From positions 124,001 to 188,000 of the forward strand of contig CANMVS010000006.1 in assembly GCA_947501445.1 (NCBI GenBank): 64,000 nucleotides of DNA, given 5' to 3'. Positions 8,743 through 17,188 of this stretch are shown one piece after another. The translations under genes and the position numbers were made by a program. Numbering within the stretch: the stretch's first letter is position 1; every line of letters begins with the position of its first letter. Below the pieces are notes generated by a model. It searched no databases, was not told the origin of the DNA, and was given only the letters and a program-made list of their open reading frames with translations. Source of the stretch: an uncultured Rhizobiaceae group bacterium. GTDB lineage: Bacteria; Pseudomonadota; Alphaproteobacteria; Rhizobiales; Rhizobiaceae.

Positions 8743-10365
8743 TCACTTGCCGCCAGCTTTCGTACTGCTGGATTTGGGCATTTCAATTTCGACCATGACC
8801 GGGCCTGTCAACGAGCCTGATCGTTCGATAGCTTCACGCAGGGCCTGCGCACTCATTTCACAACGGCTGAAGGGAATGCCACAGGCGGCTGCAATCAGGC
8901 TGAAATCCGGTGGTGTCGGATCACAACCGACAACATCAACACCTGCTGCCATCATTGACGTTTCGATTTCCTGATAGCCCCGGTTGTTCCACACCAGAAA
9001 TAATATCGGCAGTTTCTCATCGACCGCTGTCATCAGCTCCGGCAGCGTAAACTGCGCGCCACCATCTCCGGTGATGCACACGATCGTTTCAGTTGGGGCG
9101 GCAAGCGATGCACCAATTGACGCGGGTATTGCATAGCCAAGAGCACCAAAACCGGTGGCAGCATTGAACCAGCCACCCGGGCGATCATGGTCATAATAAA
9201 GATTGCCCGCATAGATGGGCTGGGTGGAATCACCCACCATGATGGCATTGGGCAATGTGTCGCGCAGGGTATCCAACAACGCCAGCTGCGCCCGCATATC
9301 TGGTCCAATTTCCGCCAGACAGGCCTGCCGGGTTAAACGCGCACGCTCAGCACCATCACCGGCTGTCGATGATTGACCCAGCCTTGACAGCAAAGCAGGC
9401 ACCACAATCTCAACCCGATCATGAATGAGCAGGCTGGAGGAATGACGGGCCAATTGATCACTGCTGATATCCACGCGGATGAGGTTGTTCAGGTCAGGCA
9501 ATTGTCCATCGGAATAGACATCATAATCCGTTGGTCCAAGTTCGCTCCCCAGCGCCAGAATTACATCTGCTTCCCGTATCATCTGCCTCACGGCACCAAG
9601 GCTTGGGCTGGCGGGAACGCACAGGGGATGCGCATGCAAAAGGCCACGTGCATTGGCTGTCAAAACAACCGGCGCGTCCAAACGCTCTGCCAGTTTTGTG
9701 ATCTCAACGTCACACCAACGGGCACCACCACCGGCCAGAATGATTGGCTTTCTGCCAGCATTCAGTCTGTCTGCCGCCGCTTTTATGACGTCAACATCGG
9801 CTTGCGGTGTCTTTGCTGCTGTGACATCAGTTTCCGGCTGCCCACCAGTTTCACTATGCGACATGGGCATGACATCAATCGGAATTTCGATATGTACGGG
9901 ACCGCCGCGGCAATTTTCAAACAGATTGAACGCGTGTGCCAGAGCCGGGACAAGGTCTTCACCTGATGTAATTTGGCGCGCGTATAAAGCAAGGTTTTGT
10001 GTCAGTGCAAGCTGATTGGGCAGTTCGTGCAAATGGCCGAGGCCGCGTCCAAGATCGGGTCTGTCATTCACCCCGGAAATCACCAGCATTGGAACACTGT
10101 CTGCTCGGGCCTGTGCCATTGGCGTCAATGTATTGGTCAAACCGGGGCCGGTGATGACAAAGGCAACACCCGGCTTGCCACTGACCCTTGCATAGCCGTC
10201 TGCCATGAACCCCGCACCCTGCTCATGGCGCGGTGTCACGTGCCTGATCGTGGAGGCGGAGAGCCCGCGATAAAGTTCGACCGTGTGAACACCCGGAATA
10301 CCAAATACCACGGATACATCACGATCCTGCAATTGTTGAACCAGTGCTTCGCCAATATTCATCAT
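8743..10365 (-). CDS. aruI: ThDP-dependent decarboxylase, AruI-like (5-guanidino-2-oxopentanoate decarboxylase)
   Basis: Acetolactate-synthase-fold enzyme expected to decarboxylate 2-ketoarginine to 4-guanidinobutyraldehyde. The three expected domains are present: N-terminal Pyr domain with the catalytic glutamate in RHEQGAGFMADGYAR, central domain, and C-terminal PP domain with GDGGAQFTLPEL and the Mg-binding WNNRGYQEIE. Its start ATG overlaps the stop of the aruH-like gene (ATGA, 10365-10362), implying translational coupling. The AruI call depends on neighbourhood (an AruH-like transaminase) and overall likeness. Generic acetolactate synthase large subunit is unlikely because no small subunit is present. 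Confidence 0.78.
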   Translation of the reverse strand: MMNIGEALVQQLQDRDVSVVFGIPGVHTVELYRGLSASTIRHVTPRHEQGAGFMADGYARVSGKPGVAFVITGPGLTNTLTPMAQARADSVPMLVISGVNDRPDLGRGLGHLHELPNQLALTQNLALYARQITSGEDLVPALAHAFNLFENCRGGPVHIEIPIDVMPMSHSETGGQPETDVTAAKTPQADVDVIKAAADRLNAGRKPIILAGGGARWCDVEITKLAERLDAPVVLTANARGLLHAHPLCVPASPSLGAVRQMIREADVILALGSELGPTDYDVYSDGQLPDLNNLIRVDISSDQLARHSSSLLIHDRVEIVVPALLSRLGQSSTAGDGAERARLTRQACLAEIGPDMRAQLALLDTLRDTLPNAIMVGDSTQPIYAGNLYYDHDRPGGWFNAATGFGALGYAIPASIGASLAAPTETIVCITGDGGAQFTLPELMTAVDEKLPILFLVWNNRGYQEIETSMMAAGVDVVGCDPTPPDFSLIAAACGIPFSRCEMSAQALREAIERSGSLTGPVMVEIEMPKSSSTKAGGK

Positions 10366-11555
10366 GATGCAGCCTTGAGTGCGCGGGCGGTACCGGCGTG
10401 GTCTGCAATACGCGTTGCAGCCTCCATCAGATCGCTATCCCCAACTGTTAACGCGACCCGGACCCAATCGCGCAAAGCGTCCCCGAAGGCTGAACCCGGC
10501 ATGACGGCAACACCGGTATTATCCAGAAGATTCAAAGCGTAATCACGGGCGGATAAACCTGTTGATGCGATGTTGATCAAAGCGAACATGCCAGCCTGCG
10601 GCCGGTGTACAGCAAGGCCCGATACACCATTCAGCATCTCATGCAAAATCTCTGCGCGTGCGGCATAGCGTGCGCGCATGCCGGGTGCGACCAATGAGGG
10701 AGCGGAGACGGCAGCCGCCGTCATATCCGCTATGAACGGCTGATTACCAAACAGGATCGTTTCGGACAGGGGCAAAAGACGCCGGGTGAATTCAGCCGGT
10801 CCAACGCACCACCCACTTCTGAATCCTGGTGCCGCATGGGATTTCGAAATCGATGAAACAACGATGACACGGTCTGCATATTCAGCATCGCACAGCGGTG
10901 ACACAAAGGTTTCACCATCAAATACCAACTCATCATAGACCTCATCGCTGATGATCCACAAATCGTGCTGCTGGGCAAGCGTACAGATTTGCATGATATC
11001 ATCCGCTGTCAAAATGGCCCCGGTCGGATTGTGCGGCGTATTGAGCAGGATTGCCCGCGACTTCGGCGTAATTCTGGCAGCAATGTCTTCCGCACTGATG
11101 CGAAAACCGGCACCCGGCTTCAACGGCACCGCAACAGGCTTTGCACCACTTGCAGCAATGACGCCTTCGTAGGTTGCATACATGGGGTCGCCGACAAGGA
11201 TTTCGTCACCAGCATCACACAGTCCCATGACAACGGCATAGAGGGACGTCTGGGTACCGGGGAAACACAATATCTGATCTGTGGTTACTGGTCGGCCAAG
11301 GCTGTGACTATAGCGACCGGCCAGCGCTTCCAGCAGGTTCGATTCTCCGCGCCCGTCCGAATAGCCGGTACGGCCGTTTTTCATGGAATCAATTGCGACG
11401 TCCATCAGTGCCGATGGCGTGGCCACATCGGGCTCGCCGATCGTCAGCTCGATCACCGCCTTCCCGTTTGATTTCATCCTGCGCGCCAGCGCATGAACTT
11501 CCCACTTTTCCCCGCCCAGGTCAGCAAGTCGGTCAGTTACAGAACCATATTTCAT
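10362..11555 (-). CDS. aruH: Aminotransferase class I/II, AruH-like (arginine:pyruvate transaminase)
   Basis: Fold-type I PLP aminotransferase. The PLP lysine is K238 in SSISKSHAAPGFRSGW. NTPHNPTGA and the aspartate/tyrosine pair of SDEVYDELVF are intact. C-terminal GLSARDYALNLLDNTGVAVMPGSAFG strongly resembles AruH of the arginine transaminase pathway. The ATG at 11555 has GAGG 7 nt upstream; 397 aa is normal. It is first in the unit aruH-aruI-ddaH, divergent from a TetR-flanked ABC importer. The proposed role is transamination of arginine, or of a product made from methylated arginine, to the 2-oxo acid. Confidence 0.8.
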   Translation of the reverse strand: MKYGSVTDRLADLGGEKWEVHALARRMKSNGKAVIELTIGEPDVATPSALMDVAIDSMKNGRTGYSDGRGESNLLEALAGRYSHSLGRPVTTDQILCFPGTQTSLYAVVMGLCDAGDEILVGDPMYATYEGVIAASGAKPVAVPLKPGAGFRISAEDIAARITPKSRAILLNTPHNPTGAILTADDIMQICTLAQQHDLWIISDEVYDELVFDGETFVSPLCDAEYADRVIVVSSISKSHAAPGFRSGWCVGPAEFTRRLLPLSETILFGNQPFIADMTAAAVSAPSLVAPGMRARYAARAEILHEMLNGVSGLAVHRPQAGMFALINIASTGLSARDYALNLLDNTGVAVMPGSAFGDALRDWVRVALTVGDSDLMEAATRIADHAGTARALKAAS

Positions 11556-11629
11556 CAAAGCCTCGCCAATTCACAAACAACATCGCTCGGGTATTCAACA
11601 CCCGGCCTGGTGTTTTGTTGCTATCCAAA

Positions 11630-12292
11630 TCAAGTTTCTTTCAACGTCAGACAGTCGCGAAAATGCATTAGATCCAAACCGAGAATCGAGCTGATTGACT
11701 GCATCCCCACATCAGATAATTCATCCGTTTCAAATGAATCCGGCAGCGCGCCACCTTCCATCCACAGGCCGTCAATCACCGCATTGCAGGCAATCGCATA
11801 ACGCCTCAATGTTGTTTCATCAGCAGCGTGGCCGGCCTCACTGAGTGCTTCCTGGATCAACATCTGCAAACCATCGCGAAACGAGTAGTACGTCTTCTCA
11901 TGGGTTGCACGCATGCCTGCATCACGTTGGACCGTGTGAATGAAACCCGCCCAAAGCGCCATGGCTTTCGGATCAACTACCGGCGGTGTCAGGGACGAGA
12001 TGACAAATGCTGCCAACCGGGCCGCTGCATTGGGAAATTCCCTGTCAAGAACTGCAGCCGTGGCATCCGTCATCGCATTCATGTGATGCTCATAGGCCGC
12101 GCGGACCAACTCTTCCTTGGTGGAAAAATAGTGCCTGATCAATCCCTGTGTAACACCGGCTTCCTGCGCAATTGAGCGCACAGTCGCAGCCTCAGGACCG
12201 CCCCTTGATATCAAAGCAAGTGTTGCCTGTATCAATGCGTCCTGACGTTGGTCCAGTGTCTGCCTGGAAAACCTGCGCCGTGTCTCGCTCAT
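11630..12292 (-). CDS. TetR-family transcriptional regulator of the guanidino locus
   Basis: Repressor-type regulator of 220 aa. An N-terminal helix-turn-helix is visible at about residues 38-58 (VRSIAQEAGVTQGLIRHYFSTKEEL), followed by a helical ligand domain of the BetI/AcrR sort. It stands between aruH (same strand, 75 bp downstream) and the divergent ABC importer (start 96 bp away), the classic position for a local regulator of both units. No perfect palindrome was found in the 12293-12387 promoter region, which is strongly A/T-rich. The inducer is probably the imported amino acid (inference). Confidence 0.85.
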   Translation of the reverse strand: MSETRRRFSRQTLDQRQDALIQATLALISRGGPEAATVRSIAQEAGVTQGLIRHYFSTKEELVRAAYEHHMNAMTDATAAVLDREFPNAAARLAAFVISSLTPPVVDPKAMALWAGFIHTVQRDAGMRATHEKTYYSFRDGLQMLIQEALSEAGHAADETTLRRYAIACNAVIDGLWMEGGALPDSFETDELSDVGMQSISSILGLDLMHFRDCLTLKET

Positions 12293-12387
12293 TAAGCCTC
12301 CCGCATCATATATTCGTTATTATACACTTGCATAATTTCAAATTTTCAGACTAAATGCAATCTCAACGTTGGAGGGCACCAACAAAA

Positions 12388-13182
12388 ATGCAATCTGAAG
12401 ACGACAACACCCCTGATCGTGCGACGGGTGCGGATGAGGCAATCCGTGTCGAAGATCTGCATAAGTCATTTGCCAGCCTTGAAGTCTTGAAAGGTGTTTC
12501 ACTGACCGCGCGCAAGGGCGATGTTGTGGCGATAATTGGCGGCAGTGGTTCCGGCAAATCGACCTTCCTGCGCTGTGTCAATTTTTTGGAATATCCAACC
12601 GCCGGCCGCATATTTGTGGCAGGCGAAGAGATCAGAATGAAACCAGGTGGCGCACCGGCGGATCGTCGCCAGATTGAACGCATCCGCACCCGTCTGGGGA
12701 TGGTGTTTCAGTCATTCAACCTGTGGTCTCACCGCACGCTGCTTGAAAATGTAATCGAGGTGCCAGTGCACGTATTGGGCATCCCAAAGGCCGATGCCAT
12801 CAAGCGGGCAGAAACACTTCTTGCCCGTGTTGGCCTTTCTGAAAAGGCATCCACCTATCCGGCTTTCCTTTCGGGCGGCCAGCAACAAAGAGCCGCTATT
12901 GCGCGTGCACTCGCCATTGATCCGGCGGTGATGTTGTTTGACGAACCCACCAGTGCTCTTGATCCGGAACTGGTTGGCGAAGTCCTGTCCGTCATTCGAG
13001 ATCTTGCCCGTGAAGGCCGCACGATGCTGCTTGTTACCCATGAAATGAAATTTGCGCGGGAAGTGGCGAGCCATGTCATCTACCTGCACAATGGTGCCAT
13101 TGAAGAACAGGGCCCGCCAGAGGTCGTATTCGGTGCACCCAATTCCGAGAGACTGAAACAGTTTCTGAAAACCGTTGCCTGA
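12388..13182 (+). CDS. Polar amino acid ABC transporter ATP-binding protein (HisP/GlnQ type)
   Basis: Energises the adjacent importer at the inner membrane. Walker A GGSGSGKST (residues 51-59), Q-loop VFQSFNLW, signature LSGGQQQR and Walker B VMLFDEPTSALD are all present, with the H-loop in LVTHEM. I choose ATG 12388 because GGAGGG (12371-12376) precedes it; the in-frame ATG 12355 has no ribosome site. It is first of four same-strand genes (ATPase, binding protein, two permeases). Confidence 0.92.
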   Translation: MQSEDDNTPDRATGADEAIRVEDLHKSFASLEVLKGVSLTARKGDVVAIIGGSGSGKSTFLRCVNFLEYPTAGRIFVAGEEIRMKPGGAPADRRQIERIRTRLGMVFQSFNLWSHRTLLENVIEVPVHVLGIPKADAIKRAETLLARVGLSEKASTYPAFLSGGQQQRAAIARALAIDPAVMLFDEPTSALDPELVGEVLSVIRDLAREGRTMLLVTHEMKFAREVASHVIYLHNGAIEEQGPPEVVFGAPNSERLKQFLKTVA

Positions 13183-13213
13183 ACGACGGACAAACCAGAA
13201 GAGAGGACACAAA

Positions 13214-13987
13214 ATGAATATCAAGAAAATCCTGGCGGCCAGCCTTGCGGCTTTGGCACTGACTGCAGGCGCGGCAGCAGCACAGGAAGTCAAAATCGGT
13301 ATCGCAGCAGAACCATATCCCCCTTTTGCATCTCCTGATGCAGCCGGCAACTGGATTGGCTGGGAAGTTGAGATTATTGATGCGGTGTGCACAGCGGCCA
13401 AACTTGATTGCGTTATTACACCGGTGGCCTGGGACGGTATCATCCCTTCTTTGACCGGCCAGCAGATTGACGCAATCATGGCATCCATGTCCATTACAGC
13501 AGAACGCATGCAGACCATCGATTTCACTGATGCCTATTACAATACACCGGCTGTCATTGTTGCAGAAAAATCAATGGATATCGCGCCGACCAAAGATGGC
13601 CTTGCGGGTAAAATTCTGGGTGTTCAGTCATCGACAACGCACCAGGCCTATGCGCAGAAACATTTTGAGGGCAGCAGCGAACTCAAGAACTATCAGACGC
13701 AGGATGAAGCCAATCAGGATCTGATTGCCGGTCGGGTTGATGCCATTCAGGCAGACAGTATTGCGATGGCCGATTTTGTTGGCAGCGAAGCAGGTGCCTG
13801 TTGCGAAATCAAGGGTGCGGTGCCATCGGATACGGAGGTGCTCGGCCTTGGTGTCGGTGCTGGCGTACGCAAGGGCGATGACGCATTGCGCGACAAGTTG
13901 AATGCCGGAATTGCGGCCATTCTTGCTGACGGCACCCATGATGCCATCACCCAGAAGTATTTCACCACCAGTATTTACAGCAAATAA
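13214..13987 (+). CDS. Periplasmic amino-acid-binding protein (lysine/arginine/ornithine type)
   Basis: Solute receptor of the cationic/polar amino-acid importer. It has a signal peptide MNIKKILAASLAALALTAG with cleavage likely after AAAA-Q, then the bilobal SBP_bac_3 fold beginning VKIGIAAEPYPPFASPDAAGN, a family hallmark. Start at 13214 is supported by GAGAGGA. Mature length is about 233 aa. Substrate cannot be read off, but DDAH and AruH/AruI-like enzymes next door suggest arginine or a methylated arginine (inference). Confidence 0.92.
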   Translation: MNIKKILAASLAALALTAGAAAAQEVKIGIAAEPYPPFASPDAAGNWIGWEVEIIDAVCTAAKLDCVITPVAWDGIIPSLTGQQIDAIMASMSITAERMQTIDFTDAYYNTPAVIVAEKSMDIAPTKDGLAGKILGVQSSTTHQAYAQKHFEGSSELKNYQTQDEANQDLIAGRVDAIQADSIAMADFVGSEAGACCEIKGAVPSDTEVLGLGVGAGVRKGDDALRDKLNAGIAAILADGTHDAITQKYFTTSIYSK

Positions 13988-13996
13988 GACTGGTCA

Positions 13997-14749
13997 GTGA
14001 ATACGCTCGTTGAGGCGCTGGGCCTCAGCCATACTGTAGAACTTCTGTCGCTTTCTCCCCCTGGATGGGGGGGGAATTTGCTGCGTGGTCTGGCTCATTC
14101 GCTTGAGATTGCCATTGGCGCCTATGCATTCGGGCTGATCATTGGCCTGTTCGGCGCTTATGGCAAGCTCAATGGCGGCCCTGTTGTGCGTGACCTGCTG
14201 GGTGTCTACACAACCGTTGTGCGCGCTGTGCCCGAGCTGGTGCTGATTCTCATTTTGTATTTTGTCGGCACAGACCTGTTGAACCGGGTTGTAACGGGTT
14301 TTGGCTATGAGCGGGTTGAAATCAGTGGCGTCGCTGCCGGCATCTGGGTGCTTGGCATTGTGCAGGGTGCCTATGCGACCGAGGTGTTGCGCGGGGCCAT
14401 CCTGGCCGTTCCAGTGGGCCAGATCGAGGCGGCACGCGCTTATGGCATGTCCCCTTTGCTGACGATGCGCCGCGTGACCATTCCGGCAATGATGTCCTTT
14501 GCCATACCCGGGCTGGCAAATCTCTGGCTGATTGCCACCAAGGACACTGCCCTGCTTGCAATCGTGGGTTTTCATGAGCTGACTTTGGAAACGAAACAGG
14601 CGGCGAGCAGTACACGGGCCTATTTCACATTTTTTCTGGCGGCTGGCGGGCTCTACCTTTGTGTAACGCTGCTATCGGGCGTTGTGTTCAAGCGCGTTGA
14701 GCGCTGGGCGCGAAAGGGACAAAGATCATTGCGGGAGGCGGGCTCTTGA
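13997..14749 (+). CDS. Amino acid ABC transporter permease (HisQ type)
   Basis: Inner-membrane permease with about five hydrophobic segments and the cytoplasmic EAA loop (QIEAARAYGMSPLLTMRRVTIP) that docks the ATPase. The start is a GTG at 13997, nine nt after the binding-protein stop; no strong ribosome site precedes it, so coupling to the upstream gene is likely. The stop overlaps the next permease start. 250 aa, a little longer than typical HisQ. Confidence 0.9.
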   Translation: MNTLVEALGLSHTVELLSLSPPGWGGNLLRGLAHSLEIAIGAYAFGLIIGLFGAYGKLNGGPVVRDLLGVYTTVVRAVPELVLILILYFVGTDLLNRVVTGFGYERVEISGVAAGIWVLGIVQGAYATEVLRGAILAVPVGQIEAARAYGMSPLLTMRRVTIPAMMSFAIPGLANLWLIATKDTALLAIVGFHELTLETKQAASSTRAYFTFFLAAGGLYLCVTLLSGVVFKRVERWARKGQRSLREAGS

Positions 14750-15525
14750 GCGCTTTTCGTGCGGCACTGCTGCCCCATCGCATTGTCATGATCCTTCTGA
14801 CTTTGGCTCTGGTTGCATGGTGTGCCTATTCCATGCGCTGGGACTGGATACCAAAATATGCCGACCTTGCGCTTGAAGGCCTGTGGCGCACGATCTGGAT
14901 ATTGATTGTCACAACAATATTGGGGTTTCTTCTGGCCATCCCGCTGGGGTTGGCGCAAGCTGTTGGCCCCTGGTATCTTTCGGCGCCTGCCAAGGCCTTT
15001 TGCACCATTATCCGTGGCACACCATTGCTCCTGCAGATTTGGTTGCTGTATTTTGGACTGGGCTCACTATTTCCCCAATTTCCGTGGATTCGAGAGAGCG
15101 AGTTGTGGCCCTACCTTCGTCAGGCCTGGCCCTATGCGGTCCTGGCGCTCTCTCTTTCCTATGCGGGCTATGAGGGAGAAGTGATGCGCGGCGCATTTTC
15201 CGGTGTCGCCAAAGGACAGATCGAGGCAGCCAAGGCGTTTGGTATGTCGCGCTTTACCATATTCCGTCGGATCTGGCTGCCGCAGGCAATCCAGAACGCA
15301 TTGCCGACACTGGGCGGCGAGACAATCCTGCAGCTCAAGGCAACACCGTTGGTCGCATCAATCACCATCATTGACATTTATGCCGTGGCATCCCGGGTGC
15401 GCCAGGATACTTTCATCGTCTATGAACCGCTATTGTTGCTTGCGGTTATCTATATGGCGATAGCCGGTATCATCGCCCTGTTTTTCAAATGGCTTGAAGG
15501 CCGCGTGCCGGTCAAGGCCCGCTAA
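14746..15525 (+). CDS. Amino acid ABC transporter permease (HisM type)
   Basis: Second permease of the importer. It has hydrophobic segments throughout and an EAA loop (QIEAAKAFGMSRFTIFRRIWLP). It starts with TTG at 14746 overlapping the TGA of the preceding gene (TTGA), with GGGAGGCGGG as ribosome site. It pairs with the HisQ-type subunit as the heteromeric channel. It is last gene of the importer unit; repeat copy B begins 27 bp after the stop. Confidence 0.9.
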   Translation: MSAFRAALLPHRIVMILLTLALVAWCAYSMRWDWIPKYADLALEGLWRTIWILIVTTILGFLLAIPLGLAQAVGPWYLSAPAKAFCTIIRGTPLLLQIWLLYFGLGSLFPQFPWIRESELWPYLRQAWPYAVLALSLSYAGYEGEVMRGAFSGVAKGQIEAAKAFGMSRFTIFRRIWLPQAIQNALPTLGGETILQLKATPLVASITIIDIYAVASRVRQDTFIVYEPLLLLAVIYMAIAGIIALFFKWLEGRVPVKAR

Positions 15526-15552
15526 GTGGATTGATCATACCTGCGTAGCCAC

Positions 15553-15655
15553 TAGGCCGTTTCACGTTTTGTCAGAAACGGGACAACGGTGTCGGCCTTT
15601 GATTTTGTTGATGCATTCAGGTTTTGCCGATTCCGTCAAAACATGAATTGCTCTA
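15553..15655 (+). repeat. Dispersed two-hairpin repeat, copy B
   Basis: Full-length forward copy lying between the convergent hisM-like and VOC genes. Its right end supplies the TAG stop (15655-15653) of the minus-strand VOC gene: read into the element the sequence is TAGAGCAATTCATG. Confidence 0.9.
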
Positions 15656-16280
15656 AGACGAGCAGAAAAAATTCAATTTGTTGCCATCAGGGTCGCGAAA
15701 ATAACCTCCATAGAAATTTTTACCCCTTGAACCGGGGGCACCCTCATCCGCACCACCCAGTTCCATCGCTTTGGCGTGCATCTCATCCACCTTTGCCGGC
15801 GTTTCAACACTCAAGGCAACCATCGTCCCGTTTCCTGTTGTTGCCGGTTGCCCATCATGGGGCAGTGTAATGGCCAGCATGGTCGTGCCCTTGCCAAAGC
15901 TCCACACTACCATCCTGTCCGTATTGAACGCTCTGCTGCCGCCGACCGCGATCAACAGTGCATCATAGAATTTGGTCGAAATCTCCAAATCATTCGTGCC
16001 TAGTGGATTGATCGAGACAGATGGTACCCATAGATCCAATATCCCGGGTTCTGGGTAGGAGAGGTTTCGCAGTCGATGCGGGCCATCTGCAAGAAAGCTC
16101 GACGCATCCAGAACCCGCGATATTGGACCCGAAGGGCGGGTTTACAGGCCCACCGGATGCGTTGCGCGATGTTTGTGATGAAAATCACGGCACATCACGC
16201 GCCTACCCGGATGAACCTGCAAATCCGTCTATGGGCATCATCTGTCTCGATCAAACCACTAGCATAAGGTAATTGATCAT
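15653..16280 (-). pseudogene. VOC/glyoxalase-family gene split by a MITE-like insertion
   Basis: The 3' part (15653-15999) encodes a vicinal-oxygen-chelate protein from GTNDLEISTKFYDALL to DPDGNKLNFFCSS. Its native start lies beyond the insertion: from 16280 the minus strand reads M-I-N-Y-L-M-L, and removing the 255-bp element plus one CTAG restores a continuous frame ...YLMLGTNDLE, a typical start for this family (122 aa in all). Reading from 16280 into the element meets TGA after nine codons. A TTG at 16039 inside the element could in principle start a chimeric product, but it has no ribosome site. Its metal-dependent function (isomerase, dioxygenase or resistance) is unknown. Confidence 0.85.
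16004..16258. mobile_element. MITE-like non-coding insertion with 31-bp terminal inverted repeats
   Basis: A 255-bp segment bounded by inverted repeats (16004-16034 and 16228-16258, three mismatches) that start TGGATTGATCGAGACAGATG at the left end and TGGTTTGATCGAGACAGATG at the other. It is flanked on both sides by CTAG (16000-16003 and 16259-16262), consistent with a 4-bp target duplication. A second inverted repeat lies inside (16035-16054 with 16108-16127, one mismatch). There is no transposase frame. CTAG fits the YTAR targets of the IS5 group, but the parent family is not identified. Confidence 0.85.
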
Positions 16281-16550
16281 TCCCGGTTTCCGTTCGTTGA
16301 GAGAAGCTGTTCAAATGGAACCGCGATATTTCGACCGCGCCCAATGGCCGTGTTTCTAGCAGCAAACAGCAGGGAATAACCATCGCCCGTCTGTCAGAAA
16401 TTCAAATCGAGATCATCGGATGTTTTACCTGACTGAAATTTTGCTTTACCAAAGGTGCGGGCGCACTGACAGTGGGATGGCGGCAAACCCTATTTTACGG
16501 CAGAAATACGCACATTACTTTGTGCGCATATCCATTTTCAGAGGTCGCAC
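16281..16550. promoter_or_regulatory. Upstream region of VOC gene and TetR gene
   Basis: About 270 bp between the divergent native VOC start and the TetR gene. A short inverted repeat GCACA/TGTGC (around 16511-16526) lies just ahead of the TetR start and could be an autoregulatory site. I see nothing else that I can name. Confidence 0.35.
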
Positions 16551-17129
16551 GTGGTTCGGGCAAAAGACGAAGAAAAACGCTTGGCAATCCGCAATGCGGT
16601 CATTGCAGAAGTCATTGAGGGCGGGCTGGCAGGTGCTTCCGTGGCCCGTATTGCCAAACGGGCAGCGGTTTCCGCCGGGACGATCTATCTCTATTTCCCC
16701 AACAAGGAAGCACTTTTGCAGCAGGTCTATCTGGAAATCAAAACCGATTTTCATGCGCAGATGATGACGGCGCTAAGTGATTCCCGGCCTTCGGATGTCA
16801 ATCTGCGCGCCATGTGGTTTTCCATGTTTAGCTATCTTTGCGCGCACCCCAATGATTTTCTGTTTTCGGAATATGTTGGTGCTGCGCAAGTGCTGGATAC
16901 GGACAGCCAGGCAGAAGTCACCCGTATGTCAGCGCAGATTTCTGAAGTTATCGGCAAGGCAATCCAGGACGGTACACTTGCTCCGGCGCCGATCGATTCA
17001 ATTCTGGCATTGCTGGTCTCACCGGTCATCTATCTGGTTCGCAAATCAATTGTCATGGGTAAACCTGTTGGTCGCAAAACGCTGACCTTGACCTATGATA
17101 TGATTTGGAAAGCAATCGCCGCCTCTTGA
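16551..17129 (+). CDS. TetR/AcrR-family transcriptional regulator
   Basis: 192-aa regulator. The helix-turn-helix is ASVARIAKRAAVSAGTIYLYFPNKEALL (about residues 28-55), followed by a helical effector domain. It starts with GTG at 16551 preceded by AGAGG. It lies immediately upstream of a SnoaL-like/SDR pair, and a perfect 14-bp palindrome sits between its stop and those genes, indicating that it controls them. Small hydrophobic ligands are usual for this family. Confidence 0.88.
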   Translation: MVRAKDEEKRLAIRNAVIAEVIEGGLAGASVARIAKRAAVSAGTIYLYFPNKEALLQQVYLEIKTDFHAQMMTALSDSRPSDVNLRAMWFSMFSYLCAHPNDFLFSEYVGAAQVLDTDSQAEVTRMSAQISEVIGKAIQDGTLAPAPIDSILALLVSPVIYLVRKSIVMGKPVGRKTLTLTYDMIWKAIAAS

Positions 17130-17135
17130 TAAATG

Positions 17136-17149
17136 AATGAATATTCATT
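17136..17149. promoter_or_regulatory. Perfect palindrome, probable TetR operator
   Basis: AATGAATATTCATT is a 14-bp perfect palindrome, 7 bp after the TetR stop and 40 bp before the next start. Its size and symmetry suit a TetR-type operator; a TGAATGAAT...ATTCATT core is common for AcrR-like regulators of oxidoreductase genes. Confidence 0.65.
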
Positions 17150-17188
17150 ACTGAGCGAACTCTACGCATCCAACAGCGGAGTTCAAAC

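Noticed and set aside
12355-12387. Upstream ATG for the ABC ATPase
   Set aside because: No ribosome site before 12355; GGAGGG is placed for ATG 12388.
12712-13527. 271-codon minus-strand frame across the ABC ATPase and binding-protein genes
   Set aside because: Covers two well-supported genes in the opposite direction and has no family features.
15653-16039. Intact VOC protein starting at a TTG at 16039
   Set aside because: The first 12 residues come from the inserted element's terminal repeat. The true start is on the other side of the insertion at 16280, so I treat the gene as interrupted.
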